Below are positions 6,101-12,724 of a DNA stretch of 20,978 nucleotides, piece after piece. Each line of letters begins with the position of its first letter. Within the stretch, counting starts at the first letter, position 1. A program made the translations under genes and the position numbers. The notes beneath the pieces were generated by a model, which saw only the letters and a list, made by a program, of their open reading frames with translations, was not told where the DNA came from and did not search any database. Origin of the DNA: a virus. The stretch lies in IMG/VR virus record IMGVR_UViG_3300028423_001286, positions 1 to 20,978 of that record, one strand, 5' to 3'.

Positions 6101-7362
6101 GACTCCGCCGGCACGCGCAGGGCCATGACGACGACGTCGTCGACGTCGAAGGGGCGCTCGTTCCGCTTGATGCTCCGCAGGACCGACCACTGACCGTCCG
6201 CGAAGGCGTCAGTGCCACGCTCGTAGAACGACTCGACGCGCGTGAGCCGGATGTCGTACTCGCCGGAGCTCGGGAGCGTGTAGCGGCGGCTCGAGCGCAC
6301 TGGCGACCGGTTCCGGCCGCTGACCTCCCAGGCGGAGTCAAGCGTGGTCCAGGTGCCGGCGCCCGCCGGCGAGTATTCGACCCTGAAGGTCACCGACACG
6401 AACCGCGTGTCGCCGTCGCTCGAGACGGAGAACAGGGCGGGGAAGACCACGTCGAGGGAAATCTCGTCCGTGTCGGTCTCCGTCGTGCGGATCGCGGAGT
6501 CGCCGTCGGTGATCGTCTGGTTGCGCCCCGTGGGCGCCGCGGAGGGGTCGAGGCTCACGCCGACGGCGAGCTCCGTGATCGACTGGACGTAGAGCGTGAC
6601 GTCGTCCGGGTCGCCGATCTCGAACTCGATGCCGTCGATCTGGTCGATGGCCGTGCCGCCGATCTTGATCGGGTCGCCCGTCAGGCTCGTCGCTTCCGTG
6701 ATGAGCGCCTCGCCGGCGCCCGCGGTCACCCCGCCGATGTCGAGCGGACCGTAGCCGAGGATGAGCATCATCCGGAGGTATTGATCGCTCCCCACGAGCT
6801 CCGTGTACGGGCGCGCCGTCATCGGGATCGGGGGGAAGAACTGCCGCTGGCCGTAGAGCCTGGGGATGGGCGAGAAGGGCGCGATGCGGTTCGACTGCCC
6901 CGTGATGAACGAAACGTCCTCGTTCACCCCCTGGCTTGGCTGCCCGGGCACGGGCGGCGGGACCAGAGCGTTGAGCGCGAGCTGGCCGACCACCGTGAAG
7001 CCGGCCGTGATGGCGGCGGTGGCCGCGGAGAAGGCGGCCGTGCCCGCGGTGAAGCCTGCAGCGCCGGCGACGATCGGCGCGAAGTAGGCAGCGGCGACGA
7101 CGACAGCGATCGTCCCCAGGATGCGGCCGATGTCGCCCTGCGGGCACCGCCGGATGAGGACGAACTGCTCGGGACGGAACGTCGCCCACTGCTCGCGCTC
7201 GATGACGGCGCCGTCGGCGTACACGACCGCGGGCAGGTCGTCTCGCCCCATGATCTCGACGAGGGTCTGCCCGGCCGGGACGTGCGCCTCGAGCGGGTCG
7301 TCGTGGAACGGGTGCGCCTGGGCAACAACCCGAACGGTGCCGGCGGGGAGCAGATCAGACAC
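3151..7362 (-). CDS. Tail tip attachment / host-specificity protein (I-J fusion, TipJ type)
   Basis: A 1403-residue central tail tip protein that should contact the host receptor. Start is a GTG at 7362, overlapping the NlpC/P60 gene by 8 nt. Residues 1-73 look like a beta-grasp domain with the HPFHDDPLEAHVPAGQT pattern seen at the start of TipJ-type proteins. Residues 79-134 are a long Ala/Gly/Val hydrophobic helical stretch ending in PPPVPG, like the second half of lambda gpI, so I- and J-like parts seem fused. Residues about 140-700 hold the J-like tip core. The rest contains beta-sandwich or fibronectin-like segments, three 74-75 residue tandem repeats at 1052-1275 (see repeat) and a C-terminal beta-rich domain (about 1290-1403), the likely receptor-facing part. 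Lambda J is 1132 residues, so this one is longer. Confidence 0.9.
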   Translation of the reverse strand: MSDLLPAGTVRVVAQAHPFHDDPLEAHVPAGQTLVEIMGRDDLPAVVYADGAVIEREQWATFRPEQFVLIRRCPQGDIGRILGTIAVVVAAAYFAPIVAGAAGFTAGTAAFSAATAAITAGFTVVGQLALNALVPPPVPGQPSQGVNEDVSFITGQSNRIAPFSPIPRLYGQRQFFPPIPMTARPYTELVGSDQYLRMMLILGYGPLDIGGVTAGAGEALITEATSLTGDPIKIGGTAIDQIDGIEFEIGDPDDVTLYVQSITELAVGVSLDPSAAPTGRNQTITDGDSAIRTTETDTDEISLDVVFPALFSVSSDGDTRFVSVTFRVEYSPAGAGTWTTLDSAWEVSGRNRSPVRSSRRYTLPSSGEYDIRLTRVESFYERGTDAFADGQWSVLRSIKRNERPFDVDDVVVMALRVPAESVSGIVDRVSVEATSILDVWNGSSWVAQSTRNPAWAYVDLLTGSATRSPMSKSNVDATTLKSWADWCDTEGLYFDAVYDADGTVFDRLREVASAGLGAWAISDDGAVSIIRDIAGQTPRMLITPRIASGFRTERVFREFPHALRVQFIDPTTWEPTERIVYDDGYTAANATRFTQLRTIGVTDADQAWKLGRYHVAQLRLRPEVYTWQQGIQHLAFDRGDTVEVAQDSILVGLKWGRIKAVTVDGSGDALTADVDELLEMESGTSYALKIQRRDGTIVTEGVTTVTPSTETVTFDSPVEDLQEGDSFIFGVAGSESLLARITRIDPVGDFDARVTAVPAAEDIFDAWTGTIPAWNPVITETVDQDLLPPNQPELKQITSGVQAGTLGLDKAQAVVMAVEFQMPPGLVGVEVQARIRNRETPDAAELTTAWVVAASAPSEVGVILIGGVEVGHVYDVQIRGRRGRRVSSWTSTTTHTVSEGRLYGKSGGQNLLTSDAGPEQSGSPSGYAHKYLDDVLIETLSLAEGDLLSLSAFGKADGTVTGGTLRLELLSAGDVVIETYELDDFGTAYAYDEIDAVEIPAATNGITLGLYSDGGSGTLYAKQVMLNIGGFALPFQEPPARVNRGEVEEGATKNNVFRQTTAPTAESTGDLWFDIDDDILYRWDGSFWVEIGNAFDDTADLTDGALLGETAVWSTVTGTGKPADDATKNVIYRQTSAPSASNAGDVWFDIDDDLLYRSNGSSWQLVGNAYDLTSQLTDDDQLGETAIWASVSGSGKPADSATVNRIFRQTTAPSGQDGDLWFDWDDDLLYRHNGSGWQLVGNAYDNTSQLSDGANLGDTAQWGSVSGSGKPENNATQGLIDASDATTDGETTVSSTSWTTVQTETQSFSGTREVIVTVTCNLRRNDGNDQSRCEVRVTRNGVEIGGLSAGEFILPGNQAFNSFVYRAQLSLTGSHTFDLDVAKLSGGGNVGVRNRVITVEEVL
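3538..4209 (-). repeat. Three in-frame tandem repeats in the tip protein gene
   Basis: Units on the minus strand are 4209-3985 (225 bp), 3984-3760 (225 bp) and 3759-3538 (222 bp). Each encodes the same pattern: xRQTxAP, then GDLWFDxDDDxLYR, xGSxWxxxGNA, an acidic LGxTAxW segment and a SGSGKP turn. Units 2 and 3 are closest (both with GWQLVGNAYD-like or SWQLVGNAYD cores), and unit 1 has diverged most. The GDLWFD and DGSxW elements recall short beta modules repeated in many phage tip and fibre proteins. They probably form a stalk or ligand-binding string, and unequal recombination could change their number. Confidence 0.9.
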
Positions 7363-7708
7363 GCCAGAACCCCGCGATCCGGTTCCGCCAGCGCACAGAG
7401 GAGATGCGCTCCACGCACGCGCCCGCCCCCTCGAAGGAGTGCAGCATCTCGTCGCCGTCGAGCATCACGCCGATGTGCGCCGGCCGGCCGCCGATGGTGA
7501 GCAGGACGACGTCGCCGGGCGCCGGCGCTTCCACGCGGCAGGCGTGCTCGTCCAGGTGGCGCAGGAGCGCGTCCGCCTTCTCGTCTTCGGTGACGCTCTG
7601 CGCGTAGTCCGGGACCTCGACCCCGCGCATCGCCAGCGCCTCGCGCACGAGGGCGAAGCAGCCGAACGGCGGGGAGTACGGCCGGCCTACGAGTCCGCGG
7701 AGTTCCAT
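7355..7708 (-). CDS. NlpC/P60-type tail assembly peptidase (lambda gpK-like)
   Basis: A 117-residue cysteine peptidase-like protein of the NlpC/P60 class, which cleaves peptidoglycan cross-peptides. In phage tails it helps assemble or act at the tip during DNA entry. Visible catalytic residues are Cys17 in PFGCFALV at the start of a helix and His78 in RPAHIGVML on the next strand, with His90 in MLHSFEG as the third polar residue. The segment APAPGDVVLL before the His is typical of the fold. I start it at the ATG 7708, although the frame is open upstream, since the catalytic domain begins right there. This start overlaps the end of the L-like gene by 22 nt. It lacks the JAB metallopeptidase half of lambda gpK. 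The order L-K-I/J matches lambda. Confidence 0.88.
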   Translation of the reverse strand: MELRGLVGRPYSPPFGCFALVREALAMRGVEVPDYAQSVTEDEKADALLRHLDEHACRVEAPAPGDVVLLTIGGRPAHIGVMLDGDEMLHSFEGAGACVERISSVRWRNRIAGFWRV

Positions 7709-8157
7709 GGGGCGATCCAGTCCTTCGGCCAGCTCTCGTTGAGGAAGTCGAGCGCGAACGCACACCGGAGCCCGACCGAGGCCGCGTCCGCGACGAAGCT
7801 CAGGACGGCGAACTCGATCGGGCCGACCTCGACCGTGTTCGGGCTCGAGTGCAGGACGACCTCATAGGTGCACGTCGGGCGATCGCTGATCGCGCGCAGC
7901 TCCTCGACGATGCGGCGGTCGACGTTCGTCGCGGTGATCTCCGCCTCGGCGAGCCGGTCCTCGCCGCGCGCGTGGAGCTTCACGGAGAACGGGAACGCCG
8001 TGAACGTGCCCGCGGTCCGGGAGAGGTCGGACTGGTCGTTCACGAGCCGGATCGGCGTCGAGATGGACGAGTGGTCGAACGTGAGGCACTCCAGGAAGAC
8101 CTCGTCGGTCCACTGCGCGAGCGCCGCCTGCAGCGCGTTGGCGGACGTCACGGTCAC
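7687..8157 (-). CDS. Minor tail protein, DUF1833 family (lambda gpL position)
   Basis: A 156-residue protein with the DUF1833 pattern along its length: a DEVFLECLTFDHSS start, a PIRLVND turn near residues 36-42, a FTAFPFSVKL segment, a TATNVDRRIVEELR helix, and a final VLHSSPNTVEVGPIEF strand pair. DUF1833 proteins sit between the tape measure and NlpC/P60 genes in siphovirus tails, in the place of lambda gpL, and are thought to be distal tail or tip-hub parts. The GTG start at 8157 overlaps the upstream stop in GTGA. No zinc or Fe-S cysteine cluster like that of lambda gpL is seen; only three Cys are present. Confidence 0.85.
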   Translation of the reverse strand: MTVTSANALQAALAQWTDEVFLECLTFDHSSISTPIRLVNDQSDLSRTAGTFTAFPFSVKLHARGEDRLAEAEITATNVDRRIVEELRAISDRPTCTYEVVLHSSPNTVEVGPIEFAVLSFVADAASVGLRCAFALDFLNESWPKDWIAPWNSADS

Positions 8158-8504
8158 GGCAGGACCTCCAGGGAGAGCGATGCGAGCCAGGCGCCGCCGC
8201 CGATCGGCTGGATCGAGGGCGGTTCGAGGAACCGCATCTGGACCGACGCGCCGGTGCGCGGGTGCGTCCAGTCGAAGGCGACGGCGCCCTGGCTCAGTGT
8301 GGAGTCGTGGAAGGTCTCGAGGGTCGCGGCCTGCGTCGTCGTGAGTTCGACCTGGCCGGCGATGTTCGTGGTCCGCGCGCTGAAGCGCGGGCGCGTGAGC
8401 GAGGGGCCGACGTCGACGCCCGTGCGCACGGTGCCCGGCTTCGGCTGCTCGCCGTAGCCCTGGACGAGGAGCGCCTCAGGAAGGGACGAAGGCCAGCTCG
8501 CCAT
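8154..8504 (-). CDS. Minor tail protein (lambda gpM-like)
   Basis: A 116-residue protein directly after the tape measure gene, with its ATG (8504) sharing a base with the tape measure stop (TGATG). Lambda gpM is about the same size and in the same place. The sequence is beta-rich, with features common in this family: an early GYGEQPKPGTVRT segment, a region for a paired sheet (ARTTNIAGQVELTTTQAATLETFH) and a GAVAFDWTHPRTG turn ending in a strand with FLEPPSIQPIGGG. It would be part of the distal tail or tip ring. Assignment combines the family-like pattern with synteny. Confidence 0.82.
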   Translation of the reverse strand: MASWPSSLPEALLVQGYGEQPKPGTVRTGVDVGPSLTRPRFSARTTNIAGQVELTTTQAATLETFHDSTLSQGAVAFDWTHPRTGASVQMRFLEPPSIQPIGGGAWLASLSLEVLP

Positions 8505-10525
8505 CAGCGCATCCCCCGGCGGCGGATGGAGAAGCCCGACGCTCGGAAGTTCTGGTCGATGGCCCCGTCGGCGAACATGGAGTTGACCTCGGAGCGGACC
8601 ATCAACCGGACCTGCTCCTGCCCGTTCACCATCTGCTTCTGCACGTCGACCGGGGGCGCGCCGGCGCCGCGCTGGTCGATGACCTGCACGCTCGTCCCGC
8701 CGCCACCGACGCGGCCGTTCGGAACGACCGTGCCCGCCGACCGCGGGACGATGACCTCGGGGCCCTGCTCGCCCACCAGGTAGGCCCGGCCGGCGGACAC
8801 CGGGCCGCCCGCGGCACGCTTGCCGCCGAAGGCGCCGGCGATGGCGTTCCCGATCGCCGCCGCGAAGCCGCCGCCCTCGCCCCCGCTGTCGCCGACCAAG
8901 GCGTCGAGGAGCTCGGCCGCGGCTGCCTCGGCGACCATGCGCTGCAGCGCCGTCGCGAAGCCCTCGAGCATCCCCTTGACGCCCTCGTCGAAGGGGTCGA
9001 AGAGGAAGTCGGCGAAGTGGCCCTGGATGCTGCGCGCGGCCTCCTCGGCGAAGACGCTCATCCGCTCGGTCGCGGTCTCGGCCTCGTCCTGCGCGTCGGC
9101 GTACTCCTGCCCCGCTGCCTCGACGGCGCGATTGAACGTCTCCTGGTCGATGAGGCCGGCCTGCAGGAACTCCGAGAGGCGCCGGACCTCGATCGCGTAG
9201 GCCTCCACCGGGGTCCGGGTCGCGCTGATGATGCGCTCGGCCTCGCGGAACACCTCGTTGATCTGGCCCTGGTCGCGCTTCAGGTCGTCGAAGCCGGACG
9301 TGTCGATCTTGCGGAGGGGGTCTTCGACGTCGCGGCGCTGCGGGAGCAGGGACGTGTCGATCAGCTCCAGCGAGGCGCCGCGCGAGAGCTGCTCACGCAG
9401 CCGGCGGCGGAAGGCCTCGGCGTCGAAATTCTGAATCCGCTCTTCCAGCTCCTGCATGTCCTCGCTGTAGGCCGCCCACACCGACTGGACGCCCTCGTCG
9501 TCGCCCTCCATGGCGAGCCGGGCGGCCGCTGCGGCGGCGCCGAGCGTGCGTCCCGTGCTCTCGAAGATGGTGTCCAGCACGAAGCTCGAGTTGCGCGCGA
9601 TGTCCGCGAGACCGACGATCGCCGCGGCGCTGGCAGCGGCCCAGTTGATGATGCCGTCCTCGTCCTGCATCTCGGAGGCGACCGAGCGCAGCGCGCGAAG
9701 ACCGTCGGCGGCGCCCGCGGCAGCCGGCGTCAGACCGTCGCCGGCCCCGGCCCCGAGCATCCCGGCGAGGAGCGTGACCTCGTTCCGAAGGCGGGCGAAC
9801 TCGGCGCGCATCGTCTTCACGGCCGCCGGCACCTGGGGGCCGAACGTGCGGCGCAGCTCGATCGCGAGCTTCGGCAGCAGGTCCTCGGCCATGACCTCGC
9901 CCCGCTGGAGCATCTCGCCGAGCTCCTGCGTGGTGACGCCCAGGGCGCGCGCGGCGATCTGGAAGGCGCCCGGCAGGCGCTCGCCGAGCTGGCCGCGGAG
10001 CTCTTCGGCGGAGACGGTGCCCTTCGAGATGATCTGCTGGATGGCGGTGAGGGCGCCGCCCGTCTGGTCGGCCGACAGCCCCATGACGACGGACGCCTCG
10101 CTGACCGCCGTGAAGATGTCCCGAGCGGCCTGGCCCTGAAGTTCCGTCCCGCGCGCGGCCGCGGTGAGCTGGGCGAACTGGCCGGCCGCGGTGGCGAGGT
10201 CAAACCCGAGACGCTGCGACTCGTCCGCGATGAAGCGGAACTCCGCCGCGGCGGCCTCGCGCGACCCGGTCCCGGCCTGCAGCGTGTTGTCGATCCTGTC
10301 CAGCTCCATGCGGGCGCGGATGATGCCCTGCACGAGCACCGAGCCCCCGAGCGAGATGCCGCCGAGGGCGATGACGCGCGTCGCGACGCCGGCCACAGAC
10401 GTGCCCACGCGATCGAAGCCGGAGTCGAGCCGCCGGGCCTCGCCGTGCGCCTTGCGGATGCCCCGGGTGTACCGGCGGTCGTCCGTCCGGATCTCGAGTA
10501 CCGCTTCGCCGAGGTCTTCCCTCAC
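8504..10525 (-). CDS. Tail tape measure protein
   Basis: A 673-residue tape measure protein that sets tail length and is ejected with the DNA. It starts at a GTG (10525) in a GTGA overlap with the chaperone T part. Residues about 75-225 form the tape-measure N-terminal domain, shown by IISKGTVSAEELRGQLGE, LPGAFQIAARALGVT and VMAEDLLPKLAIELRRTF. Next come Ala-rich and helical stretches (about 230-520) with coiled-coil character, then a Gly-rich hydrophobic segment GFAAAIGNAIAGAFGG. A C-terminal block contains RAYLVGEQGPEVIVPRSAG, typical of lambda gpH-like ends. By the usual rule of about 0.15 nm per residue the tail would be near 100 nm. Confidence 0.96.
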   Translation of the reverse strand: MREDLGEAVLEIRTDDRRYTRGIRKAHGEARRLDSGFDRVGTSVAGVATRVIALGGISLGGSVLVQGIIRARMELDRIDNTLQAGTGSREAAAAEFRFIADESQRLGFDLATAAGQFAQLTAAARGTELQGQAARDIFTAVSEASVVMGLSADQTGGALTAIQQIISKGTVSAEELRGQLGERLPGAFQIAARALGVTTQELGEMLQRGEVMAEDLLPKLAIELRRTFGPQVPAAVKTMRAEFARLRNEVTLLAGMLGAGAGDGLTPAAAGAADGLRALRSVASEMQDEDGIINWAAASAAAIVGLADIARNSSFVLDTIFESTGRTLGAAAAAARLAMEGDDEGVQSVWAAYSEDMQELEERIQNFDAEAFRRRLREQLSRGASLELIDTSLLPQRRDVEDPLRKIDTSGFDDLKRDQGQINEVFREAERIISATRTPVEAYAIEVRRLSEFLQAGLIDQETFNRAVEAAGQEYADAQDEAETATERMSVFAEEAARSIQGHFADFLFDPFDEGVKGMLEGFATALQRMVAEAAAAELLDALVGDSGGEGGGFAAAIGNAIAGAFGGKRAAGGPVSAGRAYLVGEQGPEVIVPRSAGTVVPNGRVGGGGTSVQVIDQRGAGAPPVDVQKQMVNGQEQVRLMVRSEVNSMFADGAIDQNFRASGFSIRRRGMR

Positions 10526-10923
10526 CCGTCAGGCCTCCCCTGCTGCGCCACGACCTTGATCCCGACCGCGGCCAGCTCGTGCGGGTCGGTCGACTGCCGC
10601 ACCGGGCGGCGGATGCCCGCCTGCCGCTCGAGCGTGCGGATCGCCTGCCGCGAGGCCCGCTTCTCCACCATCCCGGACGCGAGGGCATGCACATGCATCG
10701 ATCGGAGCGCCCCTTCGGCCTCCACCTGCGGCAGCGCCGAGGCGTAGGACCTGAGCAGCGCGAGCGGGATGTGTAGCCATCGCTCGGGGTCGCCCCCGTA
10801 GAACCGCTGGAGCCGCGCCAGGCTCAGGCCGGCGCATGGCTGGTCCCCTGGGGCGTCGTCGCCGGCTCCGGCGTCTGGCCGGCCTTCTTCCTCGGCACGC
10901 TCGCCGGCATCGAGCGCGCCGTA
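10522..10923 (-). CDS. Tail assembly chaperone, T part made by -1 frameshift (GT)
   Basis: This reading frame has no usable start of its own: no ATG or GTG occurs in it between about 10940 and the middle of the domain. It is open through the end of the upstream chaperone gene in the -1 frame. The conserved-looking part is LSLARLQRFYGGDPERWLHI followed by a PLALLRSYASALPQVEAE helix, which matches the T domain of many siphovirus tail chaperones. As in lambda G/GT, a ribosome slip would add this part to a fraction of G protein, giving about 236 residues if the slip is at 10921-10928. GT binds the tape measure and recruits tail tube subunits. Its stop overlaps the tape measure start. The left boundary given is the first codon after the proposed slip. 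Confidence 0.75.
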   Translation of the reverse strand, partial: YGALDAGERAEEEGRPDAGAGDDAPGDQPCAGLSLARLQRFYGGDPERWLHIPLALLRSYASALPQVEAEGALRSMHVHALASGMVEKRASRQAIRTLERQAGIRRPVRQSTDPHELAAVGIKVVAQQGRPDG

Positions 10924-11231
10924 AAAACGAGGAGGACCTGCCACCGTTGGCCGTGCGGCATCCGCAGCGCGACCTCCTCCGGCAGGTCCACGAGCACCTC
11001 GCGCAGCATCTCGAGCGTCAGCTCGTCGAGCGCCTGCAGCTCCTCCTCCGAGGGCTCGTCGGTGTCGAGGATGGCCTGCACGCGCGCGCCGAGGCGCCGC
11101 AGGCGGTGGGCCTGGAGCCACGACAGGTCGCCGGGGCCCTTGAGCTCGTAGGTCTCGCCGTCGATGCGGACCGGATCACGTTCGACGAACGTGTCCAGGT
11201 CCAGGAGCGGCGTCTTCGTCGTCTCGGCCAT
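10824..11231 (-). CDS. Tail assembly chaperone, G part
   Basis: A 135-residue protein between the major tail protein and the tape measure, where lambda gpG sits. It begins MAETTKTPLLDLDTFVERDP, then a small sheet with YELKGPGDLSWLQ, followed by helices (about 40-105) rich in Glu and Leu, and a Pro/Thr-rich tail. The upstream overlapping frame keeps high G/C at third positions to the stop at 10824, so the short form is the main product. It acts in tail assembly only and is not expected in the virion. The start ATG at 11231 has a weak ribosome site (GTAGGGGAT region). Confidence 0.82.
   Translation of the reverse strand: MAETTKTPLLDLDTFVERDPVRIDGETYELKGPGDLSWLQAHRLRRLGARVQAILDTDEPSEEELQALDELTLEMLREVLVDLPEEVALRMPHGQRWQVLLVFTARSMPASVPRKKAGQTPEPATTPQGTSHAPA
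10921..10928 (-). promoter_or_regulatory. Candidate -1 frameshift site
   Basis: On the minus strand the zero frame reads GTT TTT ACG with a run of five T. A tRNA-Phe on TTT can re-pair with TTT one base back, and the -1 frame then stays open to the end of the T part. GTT and TTT are rare codons in this GC-rich genome, which favours a functional reason. A second candidate is a run of four G at 10845-10848 (CAG GGG ACC). Neither is a classical X-XXY-YYZ heptamer in the right phase. Confidence 0.4.
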
Positions 11232-11427
11232 GGGTATCCCCTACGCCGTGGACTGCGATCCCGTGGGACTCGCAGAGGGCGCGCAGCTCCTCCATGGTGC
11301 GGCGGAGCGCGCGTCGGTGATGGCCGATGGCCCGCTTGTGGCGGCGGGCCTCGGCCTCCAGATCACGCCGTCGCGTCTGCGGTCTGGACGACGAGGCGCC
11401 CGAACCGCTCGTCCTCGGTCGAGGCAT
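11176..11427 (-). CDS. Possible small helical protein hidden between tail genes
   Basis: The 131 nt between the major tail protein and the chaperone hold one frame in which about 86 percent of codons end in G or C. That frame encodes a charged helix (DLEAEARRHKRAIGHHRR and MEELRALCESHGIAV). The nearest good start is an ATG at 11427 with GGAGG 6 nt before it, which gives 83 residues, overlapping the major tail gene by 65 nt and the chaperone by 56 nt. A later ATG at 11295 would give 39 residues. No family is recognised. A frameshifted extension of the major tail protein is a less likely reading, because it would need a +1 shift at a non-slippery GCG-TGA. Confidence 0.45.
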   Translation of the reverse strand: MPRPRTSGSGASSSRPQTRRRDLEAEARRHKRAIGHHRRALRRTMEELRALCESHGIAVHGVGDTHGRDDEDAAPGPGHVRRT

Positions 11428-11968
11428 CCGGGTCCTCCAGGGCCATGAACTCGAGAGCGAGGCCCGCGGGCTGGTCCTTCTGGTAGACCGGCGCCGGGCT
11501 GCCGTTCTGGAAGCAGACCGGGACCTCGTACTGCATCGACCAGCCCGCGCCGGCCGGCGACACCGCGCCGCGCACGAGCAGCGCGATGAGCTGCACCTCC
11601 GTGCCCCGGTAGAGGCCGAGCGTGCTCACGCCCGCGGTGCCGCTCCCGGCCGCCGTGGTGCCGACCGTGTTCGAGTTGAGCGCGAGCGCGTACTGCGCCA
11701 GCGTCAGGTCGTGGAGCTGGAAGGCGATCGAGAGCGCCTCCTCGGTGCGGAAGGCCTTGCGCGGGCCCGTGCTGCCGAGGCCGCGGAACATCTCCACGGT
11801 CTGCTCGTGGTTGATCGTGACGCCCTCCTCGTTGTAGTCCCGGGCGCCCGACGTGCCGATCTTCGTCCAGTTTCCGGCCGGGGCGTCGGCGAGGTCCGGG
11901 AACGATTCGTCCACCGGGGCCCACCAGACGTCGAACGGCGCGGCGATGATCTCGAAGGGTTCGCTCAT
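11363..11968 (-). CDS. Major tail (tube) protein
   Basis: A 201-residue protein in the tail tube position, after the tail terminator and before the chaperones. It has an N-terminal DVWWAPVDESFPDLADAP segment and then a GNWTKIGTSGARDYNEEGVTI pattern typical of siphovirus tube proteins. There is a TEEALSIAFQLHDLTLAQYALALN stretch and a C-terminal sheet ending ALEFMALEDPDAS. Such proteins stack in hexameric rings around the tape measure. The ATG at 11968 has AGGAG 7 nt upstream. Tube proteins are made in high numbers, and the 10-nt space before this gene leaves room for its own ribosome site instead of strict coupling. Confidence 0.9.
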   Translation of the reverse strand: MSEPFEIIAAPFDVWWAPVDESFPDLADAPAGNWTKIGTSGARDYNEEGVTINHEQTVEMFRGLGSTGPRKAFRTEEALSIAFQLHDLTLAQYALALNSNTVGTTAAGSGTAGVSTLGLYRGTEVQLIALLVRGAVSPAGAGWSMQYEVPVCFQNGSPAPVYQKDQPAGLALEFMALEDPDASTEDERFGRLVVQTADATA

Positions 11969-11978
11969 GGCGATGCTC

Positions 11979-12392
11979 CTATGCTGCCGCCTGCTCGGCG
12001 GATTGGAGGACCCAGGGCTGCACCAGCACGGGCCATTCGGTGTCGGGGTCCCGCTCGTAGCGGGCGCCGCCGACGGGGTTCATCCAGTGCAGGACCGCGT
12101 CGCCCTGCTTCAGGTGCGAGAGCGGCCGCCAGAGGTCGTAGACCTCCCGGCGCAGCTCGTCGGCCTCGCGCCCGGTGGGGCCGTAGCAGACGAGCTCGAC
12201 GCGCTCGCGGACGATCTGGAGGCTGACGTCGTAGGGCGGGCCGCCGTTCGGGCGCAGCACGACCGCCTTCGACGGGGTCTTCGGCGTGCTCTCGCCGGAG
12301 CGCCGCGGCAGCTCGCCGACGTAGACCGACGTCCCGGACGCCAGGTTCTCGGCGGTGTACGCGGCCAGGGCCTCGATCGCGGCGACGCTCAT
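11979..12392 (-). CDS. Tail terminator / tail completion protein
   Basis: A 137-residue protein; the ATG at 12392 overlaps the upstream stop in ATGA. It starts with a helix (SVAAIEALAAYTAENL), followed by strand-rich sequence (GTSVYVGELP, KAVVLRPNGG, YDVSLQIVRERVELVCYG) and a helix GREADELRREVYDLWRP, then another sheet with HWMNPVGGARYERDP. This alpha-beta pattern and the position right before the tube protein match tail terminator proteins (lambda gpU type), which cap the tail tube and join it to the head. Identification is by fold-like pattern and gene order. Confidence 0.8.
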   Translation of the reverse strand: MSVAAIEALAAYTAENLASGTSVYVGELPRRSGESTPKTPSKAVVLRPNGGPPYDVSLQIVRERVELVCYGPTGREADELRREVYDLWRPLSHLKQGDAVLHWMNPVGGARYERDPDTEWPVLVQPWVLQSAEQAAA

Positions 12393-12724
12393 CCGAGGAG
12401 CCTCCGGATGCGCGCGCCGAGCGTCGGGTAGTTCCGGTCCGCGGCCGGCTGCAGCGTGGGCATGGGCTCCATGTACCGCGTGCCCTCCTCCAGCCAGCGG
12501 AAGTAGCGGACGCGCAGGGAGCCCCACACGCCGCGGACGCCGCCGGGGATGTCCCGAGCCGGCTCCGCGATCTGGATCGACCCCTCGGCCGTGCCGGTGC
12601 GGTTGTTCCACGGATGCGTGGTCTTGGCGTCGATGACGCACTCCGCCATCGTCGCGTCCACGGCCTCGCGCTGCGCTCGGAGCATGCCGAGAGAAATCTG
12701 CTCGCCCTTCCATCGCAGAGCCAT
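12389..12724 (-). CDS. HK97 gp10-like neck/tail protein
   Basis: A 111-residue protein with the ATG at 12724 sharing one base with the upstream stop (TGATG). The family marks are an N-terminal helix (about 10-40, LRAQREAVDATMAECVIDAK), a THPWNNRTGTAEGSIQI segment, a strand GVWGSLRVRYFRWLEEGT and a MPTLQPAADRNYPTLGARI C-terminus. The N-x-TG and (L/W)EEGT near the middle are typical of the gp10 family, found between head closure and tail terminator genes. They are neck components, joining head to tail. Confidence 0.88.
   Translation of the reverse strand: MALRWKGEQISLGMLRAQREAVDATMAECVIDAKTTHPWNNRTGTAEGSIQIAEPARDIPGGVRGVWGSLRVRYFRWLEEGTRYMEPMPTLQPAADRNYPTLGARIRRLLG

Noticed and set aside
3067-7500. 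1477-codon open frame on the plus strand opposite the tip protein gene
   Set aside because: GC-rich genes often leave an open antisense frame. The translation is Arg/Asp/Val-rich with no domain, while the minus frame shows clear tail-tip features and coupling.
9017-10747. 576-codon open frame on the plus strand opposite the tape measure gene
   Set aside because: Antisense shadow; the opposite strand encodes a recognisable tape measure protein.
11241-11924. 227-codon minus frame across the major tail protein gene
   Set aside because: Out-of-frame shadow with Arg/Gly-rich translation; the 201-residue tube protein frame has the family pattern and ribosome site.
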